A stretch of 64,000 nucleotides of DNA, from positions 52,923 to 116,922 of the forward strand of contig JACKOW010000014.1 in NCBI GenBank assembly GCA_024234055.1, written 5' to 3'. Positions 7,677-17,060 of the stretch are shown piece by piece. The stretch's first letter is position 1. Every line of letters begins with the position of its first letter. The DNA comes from Rhodanobacteraceae bacterium (GTDB lineage: Bacteria; Pseudomonadota; Gammaproteobacteria; Xanthomonadales; SZUA-5). Under the pieces are notes generated by a model. It saw only the letters and a list, made by a program, of their open reading frames with translations, had not been told where the DNA came from and did not search any database. Both the position numbers and the translations under genes were made by a program.

Positions 7677-9379
7677 TGAAGCACTCGCCCAAGGGCACAA
7701 GACACCGGATCGGGCAGGGGATTGCGCTCTGCTGCGCGCTGCTGTTGTGCGCCTCTCAGGCCCTTGCTGCGGCCCGGGCGAGCCTGGGATCCGATCGCAT
7801 CAAGCTTGGCGAGACCACGACCTTGACGGTGGAGTCTGACGAGGCGTCTTCGGCGCCCGATTTCAGTGTGCTGCAGCAGGACTTTGATCTGGGCGGTCAG
7901 TCCAGCAGCACCCAGATGTCGATCGTCAACGGTCGCCGCAGCAGTTCCATCCAGTATTCGGTCGAGATCCAGCCCAAGGCGGCCGGGGTACTGACGATTC
8001 CGGCGATACCGGTGGGCAATTCCGCGACCGAGCCGATGACGCTGACCGTCGTCCCGGCTGAACCGGGTTCCGCGGCGAAGGGCGATCTGATCTTTCTCGA
8101 GAGTGAACTCGGCACCACCTCGCCCTATGTGCAGCAGGCGGTGCCGTTCACCGTGCGCCTGTACTACTCGGTGCCGCTGTCCAGCGGCGAGGTCACGGCG
8201 CGTGCGCCCGAGCATGCGAGCCTGCAACAACTGGGCGAAGATCAGCAGTCACAGACTGAAATCAACGGGCGTCGCTACGGTGTGTTCGAACGTCGCTACT
8301 TGCTGATCCCGGAACAGTCCGGTCCCATGGAATTGCCGGCGGCACAGTTCCGCGGCGGTGCCCAGACCAACAATGCCAACAGTTTCTTCAGCCGCGTGCA
8401 GAGCGTCAGTGCGGTGGGCCAGAGCTATTCCTTGAACGTGCGGCCACAGCCGCCGGGGGCCCCGCAGCCGTGGCTGGCCGCGCGTCAGCTGGGACTCGTG
8501 CGCGCCGACCTACCGGATTCTCCGCGGACCGGTGAGCCGGTGCTGGTCGAATACACCCTGACGGCAGACGGCGCGCTGTCCAGCCAGTTGCCCGATCTGG
8601 AATTGCCGCCGATTCCCGGGGCACAGGTATTTCCGGAGCCGGCCCAGCGTCAGGACGGGGTGGTGGCCGGGGCGCCGGTGGCCGTGCTCAAGCGCCGCTT
8701 CGCCATCGTGCCCGCCCAGGCCGGCAAGCTCGATCTGCCGGCGCTGAGGGTGCGCTACTGGAACACCGCCAGTGACCGTGCCGATGTGGCCGAGGTGGCC
8801 GGGGCGACGCTGGATGTCGCCGTGGGAAATGCAGTGCCGATCAATCCTGTGCCGATGCAGAGCACCGCGCAGGCGCCGGCGACCTCCCCGGTTCCGGCAA
8901 TGCCGACAGCGATCAGCGCCGGCGACGAGGCTCTGCGCGCCGAGTTGACGCGCTGGCGCTGGATCAGCCTGGTACTGGGCTGCGGGCTGCTGGGCGCCTT
9001 GCTGTGGGGCTGGCGCCGGCAGGCAGTCGTCTCGGTACCAGCGCCGCAACGGGCGCCGGAGCGTCTGGTCGACCCCGCCGTGCTGCGGCGGGCGCTGGCT
9101 GACGGCGATCTGCACGAGATTGCCGACGCCCTGCGGGCATCGACACCGACCCCCTGCCTGAATCTGGGACAGCTGCGCGCGCGCCTGGGCGATGCCGCCC
9201 AGCAGGCCGCCATCGACGCACTGGAGCAGACCCTGTGGGCGGCCAGGCCGGCGGCCGACGACCGGGCGGCCGTGCGCGAGCGCCTGCGGGCGGCCTTCAA
9301 GTCCGGGCCGATCCTGCGCCAGAGCAGCGAGGCAGCGATGGCTTCGCCGCTGGCGCCATTGTATCCGGCGCGGGGTTAG
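7676..9379 (+). CDS. batD: BatD family protein
   Basis: This 567-residue protein has an N-terminal signal sequence (GIALCCALLLCASQALA), a long Ig-like beta-rich exported region and one C-terminal membrane helix near residues 428-442 (LVLGCGLLGALLWGW) with a short cytoplasmic tail. This is the BatD architecture, the last gene of Bat operons. It probably scaffolds the VWA proteins at the inner membrane; that is inference from the family. The ATG at 7676 overlaps the preceding stop codon. The stop codon TAG at 9377-9379 lies inside the left terminal inverted repeat of a MITE-like element. Confidence 0.88.
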   Translation: MKHSPKGTRHRIGQGIALCCALLLCASQALAAARASLGSDRIKLGETTTLTVESDEASSAPDFSVLQQDFDLGGQSSSTQMSIVNGRRSSSIQYSVEIQPKAAGVLTIPAIPVGNSATEPMTLTVVPAEPGSAAKGDLIFLESELGTTSPYVQQAVPFTVRLYYSVPLSSGEVTARAPEHASLQQLGEDQQSQTEINGRRYGVFERRYLLIPEQSGPMELPAAQFRGGAQTNNANSFFSRVQSVSAVGQSYSLNVRPQPPGAPQPWLAARQLGLVRADLPDSPRTGEPVLVEYTLTADGALSSQLPDLELPPIPGAQVFPEPAQRQDGVVAGAPVAVLKRRFAIVPAQAGKLDLPALRVRYWNTASDRADVAEVAGATLDVAVGNAVPINPVPMQSTAQAPATSPVPAMPTAISAGDEALRAELTRWRWISLVLGCGLLGALLWGWRRQAVVSVPAPQRAPERLVDPAVLRRALADGDLHEIADALRASTPTPCLNLGQLRARLGDAAQQAAIDALEQTLWAARPAADDRAAVRERLRAAFKSGPILRQSSEAAMASPLAPLYPARG

Positions 9380-9628
9380 CCCGCACATTTCATGAGGTCG
9401 CGATGAAATGGCCCGACTTCGTTGGAACGACGCGGAAATCCTCGAATGGGTTGAAATGACAAACTGTTCGCTGCCATTTCCTCGCTAACGCGGCCCTCGC
9501 TCGTTCTTTGCGCCGGACTCTTCGTTGCTCGTCGTCGCAATGGAACAACCATTACTCCTCCTCTCGTCTCGATTCCGGCGCAAAGCCCTTCGCGATCATC
9601 CGCGTTCCCTCATGAAATATGCGGGCTA
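9377..9628. mobile_element. MITE-like element with 21-base terminal inverted repeats
   Basis: Bases 9377-9397 (TAGCCCGCACATTTCATGAG + G) and 9608-9628 are inverted copies with a single mismatch, bounding 252 bases. A second nested inverted pair lies inside: CTTTGCGCCGGA near 9515-9527 against its reverse complement near 9585-9597. No reading frame of useful length and no transposase motif is present, so it would have to be moved by an enzyme encoded elsewhere. I see no clear target-site duplication. The parent insertion-sequence family is not assigned. Confidence 0.7.
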
Positions 9629-10104
9629 GCCGCCTGTCCGGTCGGAGTCTGCTCTGTTGGCATGGGCAGGGGGCAGGGGACCCACGTCGCGGCATGGTCA
9701 GATCATGCGTCGTGATTGGACTGCTGCCCCTTCTTTGCCAGTTTGATAAATCAATGGGTTAACGTATGTGTGGTGAGAGTCCCGGTCGCCCCTTGGCGGT
9801 GCGCTTGTTCGCGCGGCAGACTGTCGGTGATCTCGGAGTTTTTTTGTCTGCCAAGGACGCAAAGGCCGCAAAGTAGAGCGATTCCGAGTTGTCAGCCGGT
9901 TATGCGGCTAGAGATCGCCGCTCAGCTGACCATCCTTTGAGATCTTCGCTTCCTTTGCGTCCTTTGCGTTCTTTGCGGAAAAGTTTTTGATTCAACTACT
10001 TGCGGCGTGTTCGGTGAGAGCTGCCGGTAGCAGCTGACGCCGATCAAAACCTGCCGGCAGTCGCTCTGTCAGACTGTCTGGACTTGATCAACGATGGATC
10101 CGGC
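9629..10104. other. Noncoding gap upstream of ccoH with one R7 element
   Basis: No gene is supported here. Bases 9851-9985 form an R7 element: a left arm of GACGCAAAG-like words (GGACGCAAAGGCCGCAAAG) and a right arm of complementary words (CTTTGCGTCCTTTGCGTTC), with about 85 bases between them. An interrupted palindrome TTGAT-AA-ATCAA lies at 9743-9754 but has the wrong spacing for an FNR/ANR site. Nothing else is recognisable. Confidence 0.7.
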
Positions 10105-10608
10105 ATGAGCGTGGTGCAACTGATGGCTGAACCCGAGATTCCTGCAAAAGCCGGTCTGCCCTGGCATTGGCTGATCTTCCTGCCGGTTCTGGCGTCGGTC
10201 ATCGCCGGCTTGACCACGCTGGGCATCGCCATCCGCTACGGCGACAAGCCGCTGCCGGAATCAGTCATGCGCACGGGTCCGGTGCAATATGGTGACAGTC
10301 AACCGCAGCTGCGGGCTCAGAGCCTCGGTTTGTCAGCAACCGCCCAGCTCGATCCGGCTGCCCGCGGCATCGTCCTTGAGCTTGCCGGGCGCGATCTGCC
10401 GCAGCAGCTCAGCCTGCGGCTTTGGCATCCGACAGACGCCGGCCTGGATCAGGTGTTGACCCTGACGCGCTCGGATGATGGTCGCTACCGCGGTGTATGG
10501 CCGGCTCAGACCCAGGGCCTGCTGTTGTTGCTGTCCTCGCCCGAACAGGGCTGGGAAATGCCGGGGGCGACGGACGTGGCCAGCAACACCCTGCGTTTCC
10601 AGCCCTGA
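10105..10608 (+). CDS. ccoH: FixH/CcoH-like cbb3 oxidase assembly protein
   Basis: A 167-residue protein with a short cytoplasmic N terminus, one membrane helix at about residues 21-43 (LIFLPVLASVIAGLTTLGIA) and a periplasmic beta-rich domain. This is the FixH layout, and the context (directly before the CcoI copper ATPase and CcoS) makes the assignment firm. FixH helps assemble the cbb3-type cytochrome oxidase in the inner membrane. The ATG at 10105 is preferred to an in-frame TTG at 10084. The oxidase structural genes ccoNOP and the ferredoxin-like ccoG, which often precede it, are absent from the window. Confidence 0.85.
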   Translation: MSVVQLMAEPEIPAKAGLPWHWLIFLPVLASVIAGLTTLGIAIRYGDKPLPESVMRTGPVQYGDSQPQLRAQSLGLSATAQLDPAARGIVLELAGRDLPQQLSLRLWHPTDAGLDQVLTLTRSDDGRYRGVWPAQTQGLLLLLSSPEQGWEMPGATDVASNTLRFQP

Positions 10609-10618
10609 AGCGTGTTCA

Positions 10619-13066
10619 ATGGCGGCAGCCCACTGTTTCCACTGTCATGAGCCGCTGCCCGCCAGCGGCGTGCACTGGCTGGTGGTGGCTGGCGTGCAGC
10701 AGCCGCTGTGCTGCGGTGGCTGCCGGGCGGCGGTCGAGTGGATACAAGGCCAGGGTCTGGGCGATTTCTACCGTCTGCGCGCCGAAGGCGCCGGCCCCGG
10801 TCGCGCCGTGGAGAGCGATTTTGCGGTCTTCGATCGGCCAGCCGTGCTGCGCTACTACGCCGGTGAGGCCGTCAACGGCGTGGCCGAGATCACGCTGTCG
10901 TTGGAAGGCCTCCGCTGCGCCGCCTGTACCTGGTTGATCGAACGGGCGCTGTCGGCGGAGCCCGGCGTGTTGCGGGTGCGGGTGCAGCCACTGACGCAGC
11001 GCGTGTTCCTGCGCTGGCGAGTGGCCGAGGTCCAGTTGTCGGATCTGGCCGAGCGACTGGCCGCCCTGGGCTACCGACCGCAGTTGAGTGATCCCACCCA
11101 TGCCCTGGAGCGCATCAAGCGCGAGCGCCGCGACGCGCTCAAGCGCCTGGTGGTCGCTGGTGTCGGCATGATGCAGGCGATGATGTACGGCGTGGCGCTC
11201 TATGCCGGCGCCTTCGAAGGCATGGATCCAACCGTGCGCGACTTCTTCCGCTGGGTCAGTCTGAGCGTGGCGGCACCGGTGATCTTCTATTCCGGACAAC
11301 CCTTCTTCAGCGGCGCCTGGCGCGAGCTGAAGGCGCGGCGATTGGGCATGGACACGCCGGTGGCACTGGCGCTGGGGCTGGCTTTTGTCGCCAGTGTCTA
11401 TCAGTCCTGGCGCGGCGGTCTCGACGTCTATTTCGATTCGCTGACGATGTTCGTGTTCTTCCTGCTGCTGGGCCGCTTTGCCGAACAGAGCGTGCGTCAT
11501 CGCGCCCAGATCAGTCTGGGCGTGCTGTCTTCAGGGCTGCCACCGCTGGCCCGCCGCATCGAGGGCGAGGTCGAGCAGGAAGTGGCCACGCTGGAATTGC
11601 AGCCGGGTGATCTGGTGCAGGTGGCGGCGGGCTGCACCATCCCGGTGGACGGCGAGCTGATCGAGGCCGCCGAGGTCGATGAAGCCATGCTCAGCGGTGA
11701 GTCGATACCGGTGGACAAGCTGGCGGGTGAGCGGGTGCTGGCCGGCAGCGTGGCGATGTCCAGGCCCTTGCGCCTTCGGGTTGAGCAGACTGGCGCGGCG
11801 ACCGTGTGGTCGTCGCTGTCGCGACTGGCCGACAGCGCCCGGGCGGAAAAGCCTGCCAGTCTGCAGATGGCCGAGCGCGTGGCCCAGATCTTCGTGGCCC
11901 GGGTGCTGGTGCTGACCGTGCTGGTGGCGCTGGCCTGGACCTGGTACGCGCCGGAACGCGCCTTCGAGGTGGCCCTGGCGGTGCTGGTGGTGTCCTGCCC
12001 CTGCGCGCTGTCCCTGGCGTTGCCCACGGCGCTGGCCGCCGCCAGTCAGGGCCTGGGTCGCTTGGGCATCCTGGTGGTCCGCCCGGCGGCTCTTGAAACG
12101 TTGGCGCAGGTGCGCCAGGTGGTGTTCGACAAGACCGGAACCCTGACCGACGGCCAGATCCGCGTTGCCCGGACAGCGCTGGCCCATGGTGAGTCCAGCC
12201 AGCGGGTCATGGCGCTGGCGGCGGCGCTGGAGCAGGAGGCCACCCACCCGATTGCCCGCGCTTTCGGCGCCGAGTCGGCTGGCTTGGCGGTGACGCAAAG
12301 ACGCCAGATTGCCGGCTTCGGCGTGGAAGGACTGATCGATGGCATCTGCTACCGCTTGGGCCGGCCCGACTTCGCCTGCCCGGAGGCGCCGATGCCCATG
12401 CTGGATGGCGACATCCTGCTGAGCGCCGATGGCCGGGCGATCGCCGGATTCCGGCTGCAGGATCAACTCCGCGCCGATGCCACCGCCAGCGTGCGTGCCT
12501 TGCGCGAGCGCGGCCTGCGGACCACCCTGCTCAGTGGCGACAGCGCGCCGCGAGTGCGCGCCATGTCGGACAGATTGCAGATGGATGCCTGTTTTGCGGC
12601 GCAATCGCCGCAGGCCAAACTCGAGGTGCTGGATCGGCTGCAACTGCAGGATGGTCCGGCGCTGATGGTCGGTGACGGCGTCAATGATGCGCCGGTGCTG
12701 GGGCGGGCGGCGGTCTCGATGGCCATGGGTCGGGGCGCCGATCTGGCCAAGGCGCATGCTGACCTGGTGTTGCTGGGCTCGCGTCTGGCGGTGCTGCCGC
12801 AGGCGCTGGAGCTGGCGCAGCAGACCATGACCACTATCCGCCACAACATCCGCTGGGCCTATGGCTACAATGCCATCGCCATTCCCGTGGCCGCGCTGGG
12901 TTGGGTTCCACCCTGGCTGGCGGCGATCGGCATGTCCCTGAGCTCCCTGATTGTGGTGGTCAATTCGATGCGATTGCTGAAATCCGCTCCAGCTGCCTCT
13001 GGCGCCGTGGTGCAAGATCTGTCCCTGGAGAGCGCGGCGGCAGTGACGGGCTCGGAACGCGCATGA
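10619..13066 (+). CDS. ccoI: FixI/CcoI copper-exporting P1B-type ATPase
   Basis: This 815-residue P-type ATPase has an N-terminal Cys cluster (CFHCH at residues 6-10, CCGGC at 31-35), a heavy-metal-associated domain with C100-A-A-C103, eight predicted membrane helices, the metal-binding SCPCALSLALP (about residue 458), the phosphorylated DKTGTLTDG (about 503) and the hinge VGDGVNDAPV (about 683). The extra N-terminal Cys region is typical of CcoI rather than CopA. It delivers copper for CuB of cbb3 oxidase. The ATG at 10619 lies 10 bases after ccoH; the 3' end overlaps ccoS (ATGA). Confidence 0.94.
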   Translation: MAAAHCFHCHEPLPASGVHWLVVAGVQQPLCCGGCRAAVEWIQGQGLGDFYRLRAEGAGPGRAVESDFAVFDRPAVLRYYAGEAVNGVAEITLSLEGLRCAACTWLIERALSAEPGVLRVRVQPLTQRVFLRWRVAEVQLSDLAERLAALGYRPQLSDPTHALERIKRERRDALKRLVVAGVGMMQAMMYGVALYAGAFEGMDPTVRDFFRWVSLSVAAPVIFYSGQPFFSGAWRELKARRLGMDTPVALALGLAFVASVYQSWRGGLDVYFDSLTMFVFFLLLGRFAEQSVRHRAQISLGVLSSGLPPLARRIEGEVEQEVATLELQPGDLVQVAAGCTIPVDGELIEAAEVDEAMLSGESIPVDKLAGERVLAGSVAMSRPLRLRVEQTGAATVWSSLSRLADSARAEKPASLQMAERVAQIFVARVLVLTVLVALAWTWYAPERAFEVALAVLVVSCPCALSLALPTALAAASQGLGRLGILVVRPAALETLAQVRQVVFDKTGTLTDGQIRVARTALAHGESSQRVMALAAALEQEATHPIARAFGAESAGLAVTQRRQIAGFGVEGLIDGICYRLGRPDFACPEAPMPMLDGDILLSADGRAIAGFRLQDQLRADATASVRALRERGLRTTLLSGDSAPRVRAMSDRLQMDACFAAQSPQAKLEVLDRLQLQDGPALMVGDGVNDAPVLGRAAVSMAMGRGADLAKAHADLVLLGSRLAVLPQALELAQQTMTTIRHNIRWAYGYNAIAIPVAALGWVPPWLAAIGMSLSSLIVVVNSMRLLKSAPAASGAVVQDLSLESAAAVTGSERA

Positions 13067-13230
13067 ATATCCTGCTGGTGCTGATACCGTTGTCGCTGAT
13101 GCTGGTGATCGCCGCCGTCTACGCCTTTTTCTGGGCGGTGGACAATGATCAGTTCGAAGACCTGGAAACCCCGGCCATCGACATTCTCAGCGACGACGAG
13201 GCGCCCCGCGCCGGCGATCGTGATCGCTGA
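13063..13230 (+). CDS. ccoS: CcoS-type cbb3 oxidase assembly protein
   Basis: This 55-residue protein has one N-terminal membrane helix (NILLVLIPLSLMLVIAAVYA) followed by the CcoS hallmark FFWAVDNDQFEDLETPA and an acidic tail. CcoS is needed for insertion of haem b and copper into cbb3 oxidase. It overlaps ccoI by four bases, so it is translationally coupled, and its own 3' end overlaps the next gene. Confidence 0.93.
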   Translation: MNILLVLIPLSLMLVIAAVYAFFWAVDNDQFEDLETPAIDILSDDEAPRAGDRDR

Positions 13231-13936
13231 GCTGAGCCTGGGCGCGGCTCTGCTGCTCGGTGCCGCTGGCAGCGTTCATTGCGTACTGATGTGCGGCGCC
13301 ATTGCCGGCGCCTTTGGCGTGTCCAGCGCTGGCCGGGCACCGATCGTGGTGCCGCTTGCGGCCAGTCTGGGGCGCATCCTCGGCTACGCCGGGCTAGGCG
13401 CCTTGTTCGGACTGTTCGGCCTGGGTATCGGCAGCTGGCTGGAGCAGCCCTCCGGCATCTGGGTACTCCGGGCCATGGCCGCGCTGGTGCTGGTGTTGAT
13501 GGGCCTGCAGCTGGCCGGCTGGATCAGTTTGCTCGATCGGCTGGCCGTCATCGGAGCGCCCTTGTGGCGGCGTCTGCAGCCGCTGACCCGGCGCCTGCTG
13601 CCCATCGACAGCGCCGCCAAGGGACTGGCCTTCGGCGCCCTCTGGGGTCTGCTGCCCTGTGGACTGGTCTACGGCATGCTGACCCTCAGCATCGGTTTCG
13701 CCAGCCCGGTTCAGGGCGCGCTGTTCATGGCTGCCTTCGGACTGGGTACGCTGCCGGCGATGCTGGGCCTGGGCGTCGCCGCCGGCGCCAGCACGCCTCG
13801 GGGCCTCAGCGCCAACCGCAAGCGCCAGATCGGCACCGCACTGGCTGTGTTCGGCGTGTTCTTCTTCCTGGCGCCATGGATACTGCCCCACGAAGGCCCA
13901 CTGTCCGCGCTGCGTCCACTGCTCGACTGCCATTAG
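13220..13936 (+). CDS. SafE/UreH-domain membrane protein linked to cbb3 assembly
   Basis: A polytopic inner-membrane protein of 238 residues with about six helices. The first helix ends in GSVHCVLMCGAIAGAF, a Cys-containing pattern seen in the 'sulfite exporter TauE/SafE' or UreH-like proteins that follow ccoS in many gammaproteobacteria, where a role in copper supply to the oxidase has been proposed. The start is a GTG at 13220 overlapping the end of ccoS by 11 bases; no ATG is available before the first helix. The transported substrate cannot be read from the sequence. Confidence 0.8.
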   Translation: MIAELSLGAALLLGAAGSVHCVLMCGAIAGAFGVSSAGRAPIVVPLAASLGRILGYAGLGALFGLFGLGIGSWLEQPSGIWVLRAMAALVLVLMGLQLAGWISLLDRLAVIGAPLWRRLQPLTRRLLPIDSAAKGLAFGALWGLLPCGLVYGMLTLSIGFASPVQGALFMAAFGLGTLPAMLGLGVAAGASTPRGLSANRKRQIGTALAVFGVFFFLAPWILPHEGPLSALRPLLDCH

Positions 13937-14338
13937 CACCCGGTGGGGGCGCCCTCGCGGCGCGACCAAGATATCAGCGCGGCTCGCTCCTGTAGGAGCG
14001 ACCTCGCGTCGCGACCGGGAGATCGGTGCGGCTCACTCCTGTAGGAGCGCCCTCGCGGCGCGACCGGGAGCCCAATGCTGCCCGAGACCAGCAACGGCGC
14101 AAATCGTCAGCCAGAAGCGTCTGTGGGAAGAGCTGCAACGCGGAGAACGCAATGATTCGCAGAGAACGCGGAGCAAAGCCATTCCAGGATCGTTCTCGCA
14201 ATTGTCCGCGTACTCTGCGTCCCGCTTCTGGCTGCGCTCGGTCCCATGCTTCGATACTTGCAGCATGCGCTGACCCTGCGGCCGTGCCCGCGCCGCCGGA
14301 GGGGAGCATTCCAACGGCCTTTGTCGTAACCTTGTCGG
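13937..14338. repeat. Intergenic R1 tandem array and R7 element
   Basis: Bases 13942-14072 carry R1 in direct tandem with a period of about 49 bases (2.7 copies; copies begin near 13942, 13991 and 14040), each with the core GCGCGACC or GTCGCGACC. The first copy starts GTGG rather than GTAG. Bases 14133-14228 are an R7 element (left arm AACGCGGAGAACGCAATG, right arm GTACTCTGCGTCCCGCTTCT). No gene is supported. Confidence 0.85.
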
Positions 14339-16585
14339 ATGCCTAAAACTACCAAACCCAAGGCGCCTGGCGCCCCCCAACTGCTCGGATTCCTGCAGAC
14401 CAGCGCCAAGCTGATGAAGGCCGAGGAGATCGCCGACGAGCTCGGCTACAAGACGGCCGAAGGGATCGAGGCGGTGCGCGCGCTGCTCGATCAACTGATG
14501 CAACAGGGCCGTCTGCTGCGCAATCGCCGCGGCGGCTACGGCCTGGCCGACAAGATGGACCTGATTGCCGGTTCGATCATCGCCAACAGCGAGGGTTTCG
14601 GCTTTCTCAAGCCCGATGAGGGCGTGGGTGACATCTACCTGCCGCCCTTCCAGATGCGTCAGGTTCTTCACGGCGATCGGGCGCTGGTCAGCGTCGTCGG
14701 TCGCGACAAGAAGGACCGGCCCGAGGGCGCCATTGTCTCGATCCTGTCGCGGCGCTCACCGCGCATCGTCGGTCGCTATCTGGAAGAAGCCGGTTTCGGC
14801 GTGGTCGCGCCCGATGACACTCGCATTCATCAGGACCTGCTAATTCCCAAGGGTCAGGAAGGCGATGCCAAACCCGGCGATGTGGTGGTGGCCGAAATCA
14901 CCGAACCACCGGCACAGCATCGGCAGCCGGTGGCGAAAATCGTTCGCGTGCTGGGCGAGGAAGTCGGTACCTCGCTGGCCATCGACATGGCCATCGAGAC
15001 CCATGGCATCCCGCACGAATGGTCGGACAAGGTCATCGCCGAGACCGCCCGCATTCCCGACGCGGTACGCCCGGCGCAACGCCGCGATCGCGAGGATCTG
15101 CGCGAGCTGCCGTTGGTCACCATCGATGGCGAGGACGCACGCGACTTCGATGACGCGGTCTGGTGCGAACCCACCCGCGGCGGCGGCTACAAGCTCTATG
15201 TGGCCATCGCCGATGTCGCCAGCTATGTCTATCCGGGTACGGCGCTGGACGACGAGGCCCAGCTGCGCGGCACCTCGGTGTATTTCCCCAATCGCGTCGT
15301 GCCGATGCTGCCGGAGAAGTTGTCCAACGGCATCTGCTCGCTGAAGCCGGAAGTCGAACGCCTGTGCCTGGCTTGCGAGCTGCGCATCGATGCCAAGGGT
15401 GAAACCACCCGTTCGCGCTTCTTCGCTGGCGTCATGCGCTCGGCGGCACGCCTGACCTACAACCAGGTCTGGTCCGCGGTGGGTCTGCGCCGCCCGGAAG
15501 CGCTGGAGCGGGTCAAGGCGGTGCTGCCGCAGCTGGAAAATCTGTACGGCCTCTACAAGATTCTGTCGGCACGCCGGGCCGAGCGCGGAGCGCTCGATTT
15601 CGAAGGTCAGGAAGTGCGCTTCGATTACGACGAGAACGGCAATATCGATGCGGTCAAGATGTACGAACGCAACGATGCCCACAAGCTGATCGAGGAATGC
15701 ATGATCGCGGCCAACGTCGCGGCGGCCAAATTCCTCAAGCGCAGTCGCATTCCCGCCCTGTACCGGGTGCATCCGCGACCACCCACGCACAAGTACGAGG
15801 AGCTGGCCGACTTTCTGGGCACCGTCGGCATGCTCATCCCGGCCTATGAGGACCTCAAGCCCGAGGATCTGATGGCGGTGCTGAAGAAGGCCAAGAGCCG
15901 GCCGGACGCGGCCCTGATTGAGGCCGTGGTGCTGCGCTCGCAGAGTCTGGCGACGTATACGGCGGCCTGCGACGGCCATTTCGGTCTGGCGCTGGGCGCC
16001 TATGCGCATTTCACCTCGCCGATCCGTCGCTATCCCGATCTGCTGGTGCATCGTGCCATCCATTACGCGCTGGGCCAGGGCACGCCGTCGGATTACCAAT
16101 ACAACCCGACCCAGATGTCCGAGCTGGGGCGTCATTGTTCGGCCACCGAGCGCCGTGCCGATGAGGCCACGCGCGATGTCGCCGATCGATTGAAATGCGC
16201 CTATATGGAACGCCATCTGGGTGAGGAGTTCGAAGGCGTGGTCACCGGCGTGGCCAGTTTCGGGCTGTTCGTCGAAATCCTGGAAACGCGGATCACCGGC
16301 ATGGTCCATGTCACCCAGTTGCCCAACGATTACTACCACTACGATCAGCGCCATCGCCGACTGGTCGGCGAACGCACCGGCGTCGGCTTCCAACTGGCCG
16401 ACAAGGTGCGGATCAAGGTGCTGCGCGTGGAGGCCATGGATCGCAAGATCGATTTCCGACTGGCCGGCGACATGCCCACCCGCGCCGAGCAGCAGACCCA
16501 ACGCGACGGCAAGTCACGCGGACCCAAGCCCGATCAGCCCCGCGGCAAGACCGGAGGCGGCGGCAAGCGCGGGCGACGGCGATGA
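14339..16585 (+). CDS. rnr: Ribonuclease R
   Basis: This 748-residue 3'-5' exoribonuclease has an N-terminal winged-helix region (residues 1-65), two cold-shock domains, the RNB catalytic domain with the Asp-rich site GEDARDFDDAVWCEP (about residues 263-277), and a C-terminal S1 domain (GVVTGVASFGLFVEIL) followed by a basic tail (GKTGGGGKRGRRR). RNase R degrades structured RNA and takes part in rRNA quality control. The presence of the helix-turn-helix and the basic tail separates it from RNase II. rlmB lies 475 bases downstream on the same strand, a common pairing, here separated by repeats. Confidence 0.96.
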   Translation: MPKTTKPKAPGAPQLLGFLQTSAKLMKAEEIADELGYKTAEGIEAVRALLDQLMQQGRLLRNRRGGYGLADKMDLIAGSIIANSEGFGFLKPDEGVGDIYLPPFQMRQVLHGDRALVSVVGRDKKDRPEGAIVSILSRRSPRIVGRYLEEAGFGVVAPDDTRIHQDLLIPKGQEGDAKPGDVVVAEITEPPAQHRQPVAKIVRVLGEEVGTSLAIDMAIETHGIPHEWSDKVIAETARIPDAVRPAQRRDREDLRELPLVTIDGEDARDFDDAVWCEPTRGGGYKLYVAIADVASYVYPGTALDDEAQLRGTSVYFPNRVVPMLPEKLSNGICSLKPEVERLCLACELRIDAKGETTRSRFFAGVMRSAARLTYNQVWSAVGLRRPEALERVKAVLPQLENLYGLYKILSARRAERGALDFEGQEVRFDYDENGNIDAVKMYERNDAHKLIEECMIAANVAAAKFLKRSRIPALYRVHPRPPTHKYEELADFLGTVGMLIPAYEDLKPEDLMAVLKKAKSRPDAALIEAVVLRSQSLATYTAACDGHFGLALGAYAHFTSPIRRYPDLLVHRAIHYALGQGTPSDYQYNPTQMSELGRHCSATERRADEATRDVADRLKCAYMERHLGEEFEGVVTGVASFGLFVEILETRITGMVHVTQLPNDYYHYDQRHRRLVGERTGVGFQLADKVRIKVLRVEAMDRKIDFRLAGDMPTRAEQQTQRDGKSRGPKPDQPRGKTGGGGKRGRRR

Positions 16586-17060
16586 GCCTGAATGTCGACC
16601 GCGGAGTGTGGGCAGAAGCGGAACGCTGAGTACGCAAAGGGGCGCTGAGAACGCAGAGAGAAGCCACCAAGATGGGGCAGGGTGCGTTGGTGTCTGCAAT
16701 GGTGTGCAATAGATCGAGAATCCACGCGCGCAGCTTCTTTGCATGAGCCGGTATCGCAGGTCCTTGATGTGTTATTGCGAGGAATGAAGTGACGAAGCAA
16801 CCCAGCGCCCTTGAGAACGCGCTTCTGGAATGCTTCGCTGCACTCGCAATGACGCCGGTTCGAGGTCATCGGGCAGTTATTGGTAGCGCTGGATTCTCTC
16901 GAGGAGCGCGCGCTGCCAGCCCGGAATGCTTTTCTCCGCGTTCTCAGTGCCCCTTTGCGTTCTCAGCGTTCGGCTTCCGGCAGCCGGCTAGCGACGTCTC
17001 TTTGTGAGGACGATGGTCGACTTGGGCTTTCCGCGGCAAATGACCTACTAGGAGGTTTTC
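16586..17060. repeat. Intergenic block: R5 composite inside an R7 element
   Basis: An R7 left arm (AACGCTGAGTACGCAAAGG, ends near 16668) and right arm (CTCCGCGTTCTCAGTGCCCC, near 16935-16982) are about 260 bases apart, much further than the 10-90 bases in other copies. Between them lies an R5 composite at 16772-16858 (ATTGCGAGG...GACGAAGCAACCC...CTCGCAATGACGCC). A strong ribosome-binding site, AGGAGG at 17050-17055, precedes rlmB. No other gene is supported. Confidence 0.75.

Noticed and set aside
6939..7700. A Leu-rich minus-strand frame of 253 codons
   Set aside because: It is the complement of the GQDQQ repeat region of the BatB-like gene.
9743..9754. FNR/ANR-like palindrome TTGAT-AA-ATCAA upstream of ccoH
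   Set aside because: The half-sites are two bases apart instead of four and the site is about 350 bases from the gene.
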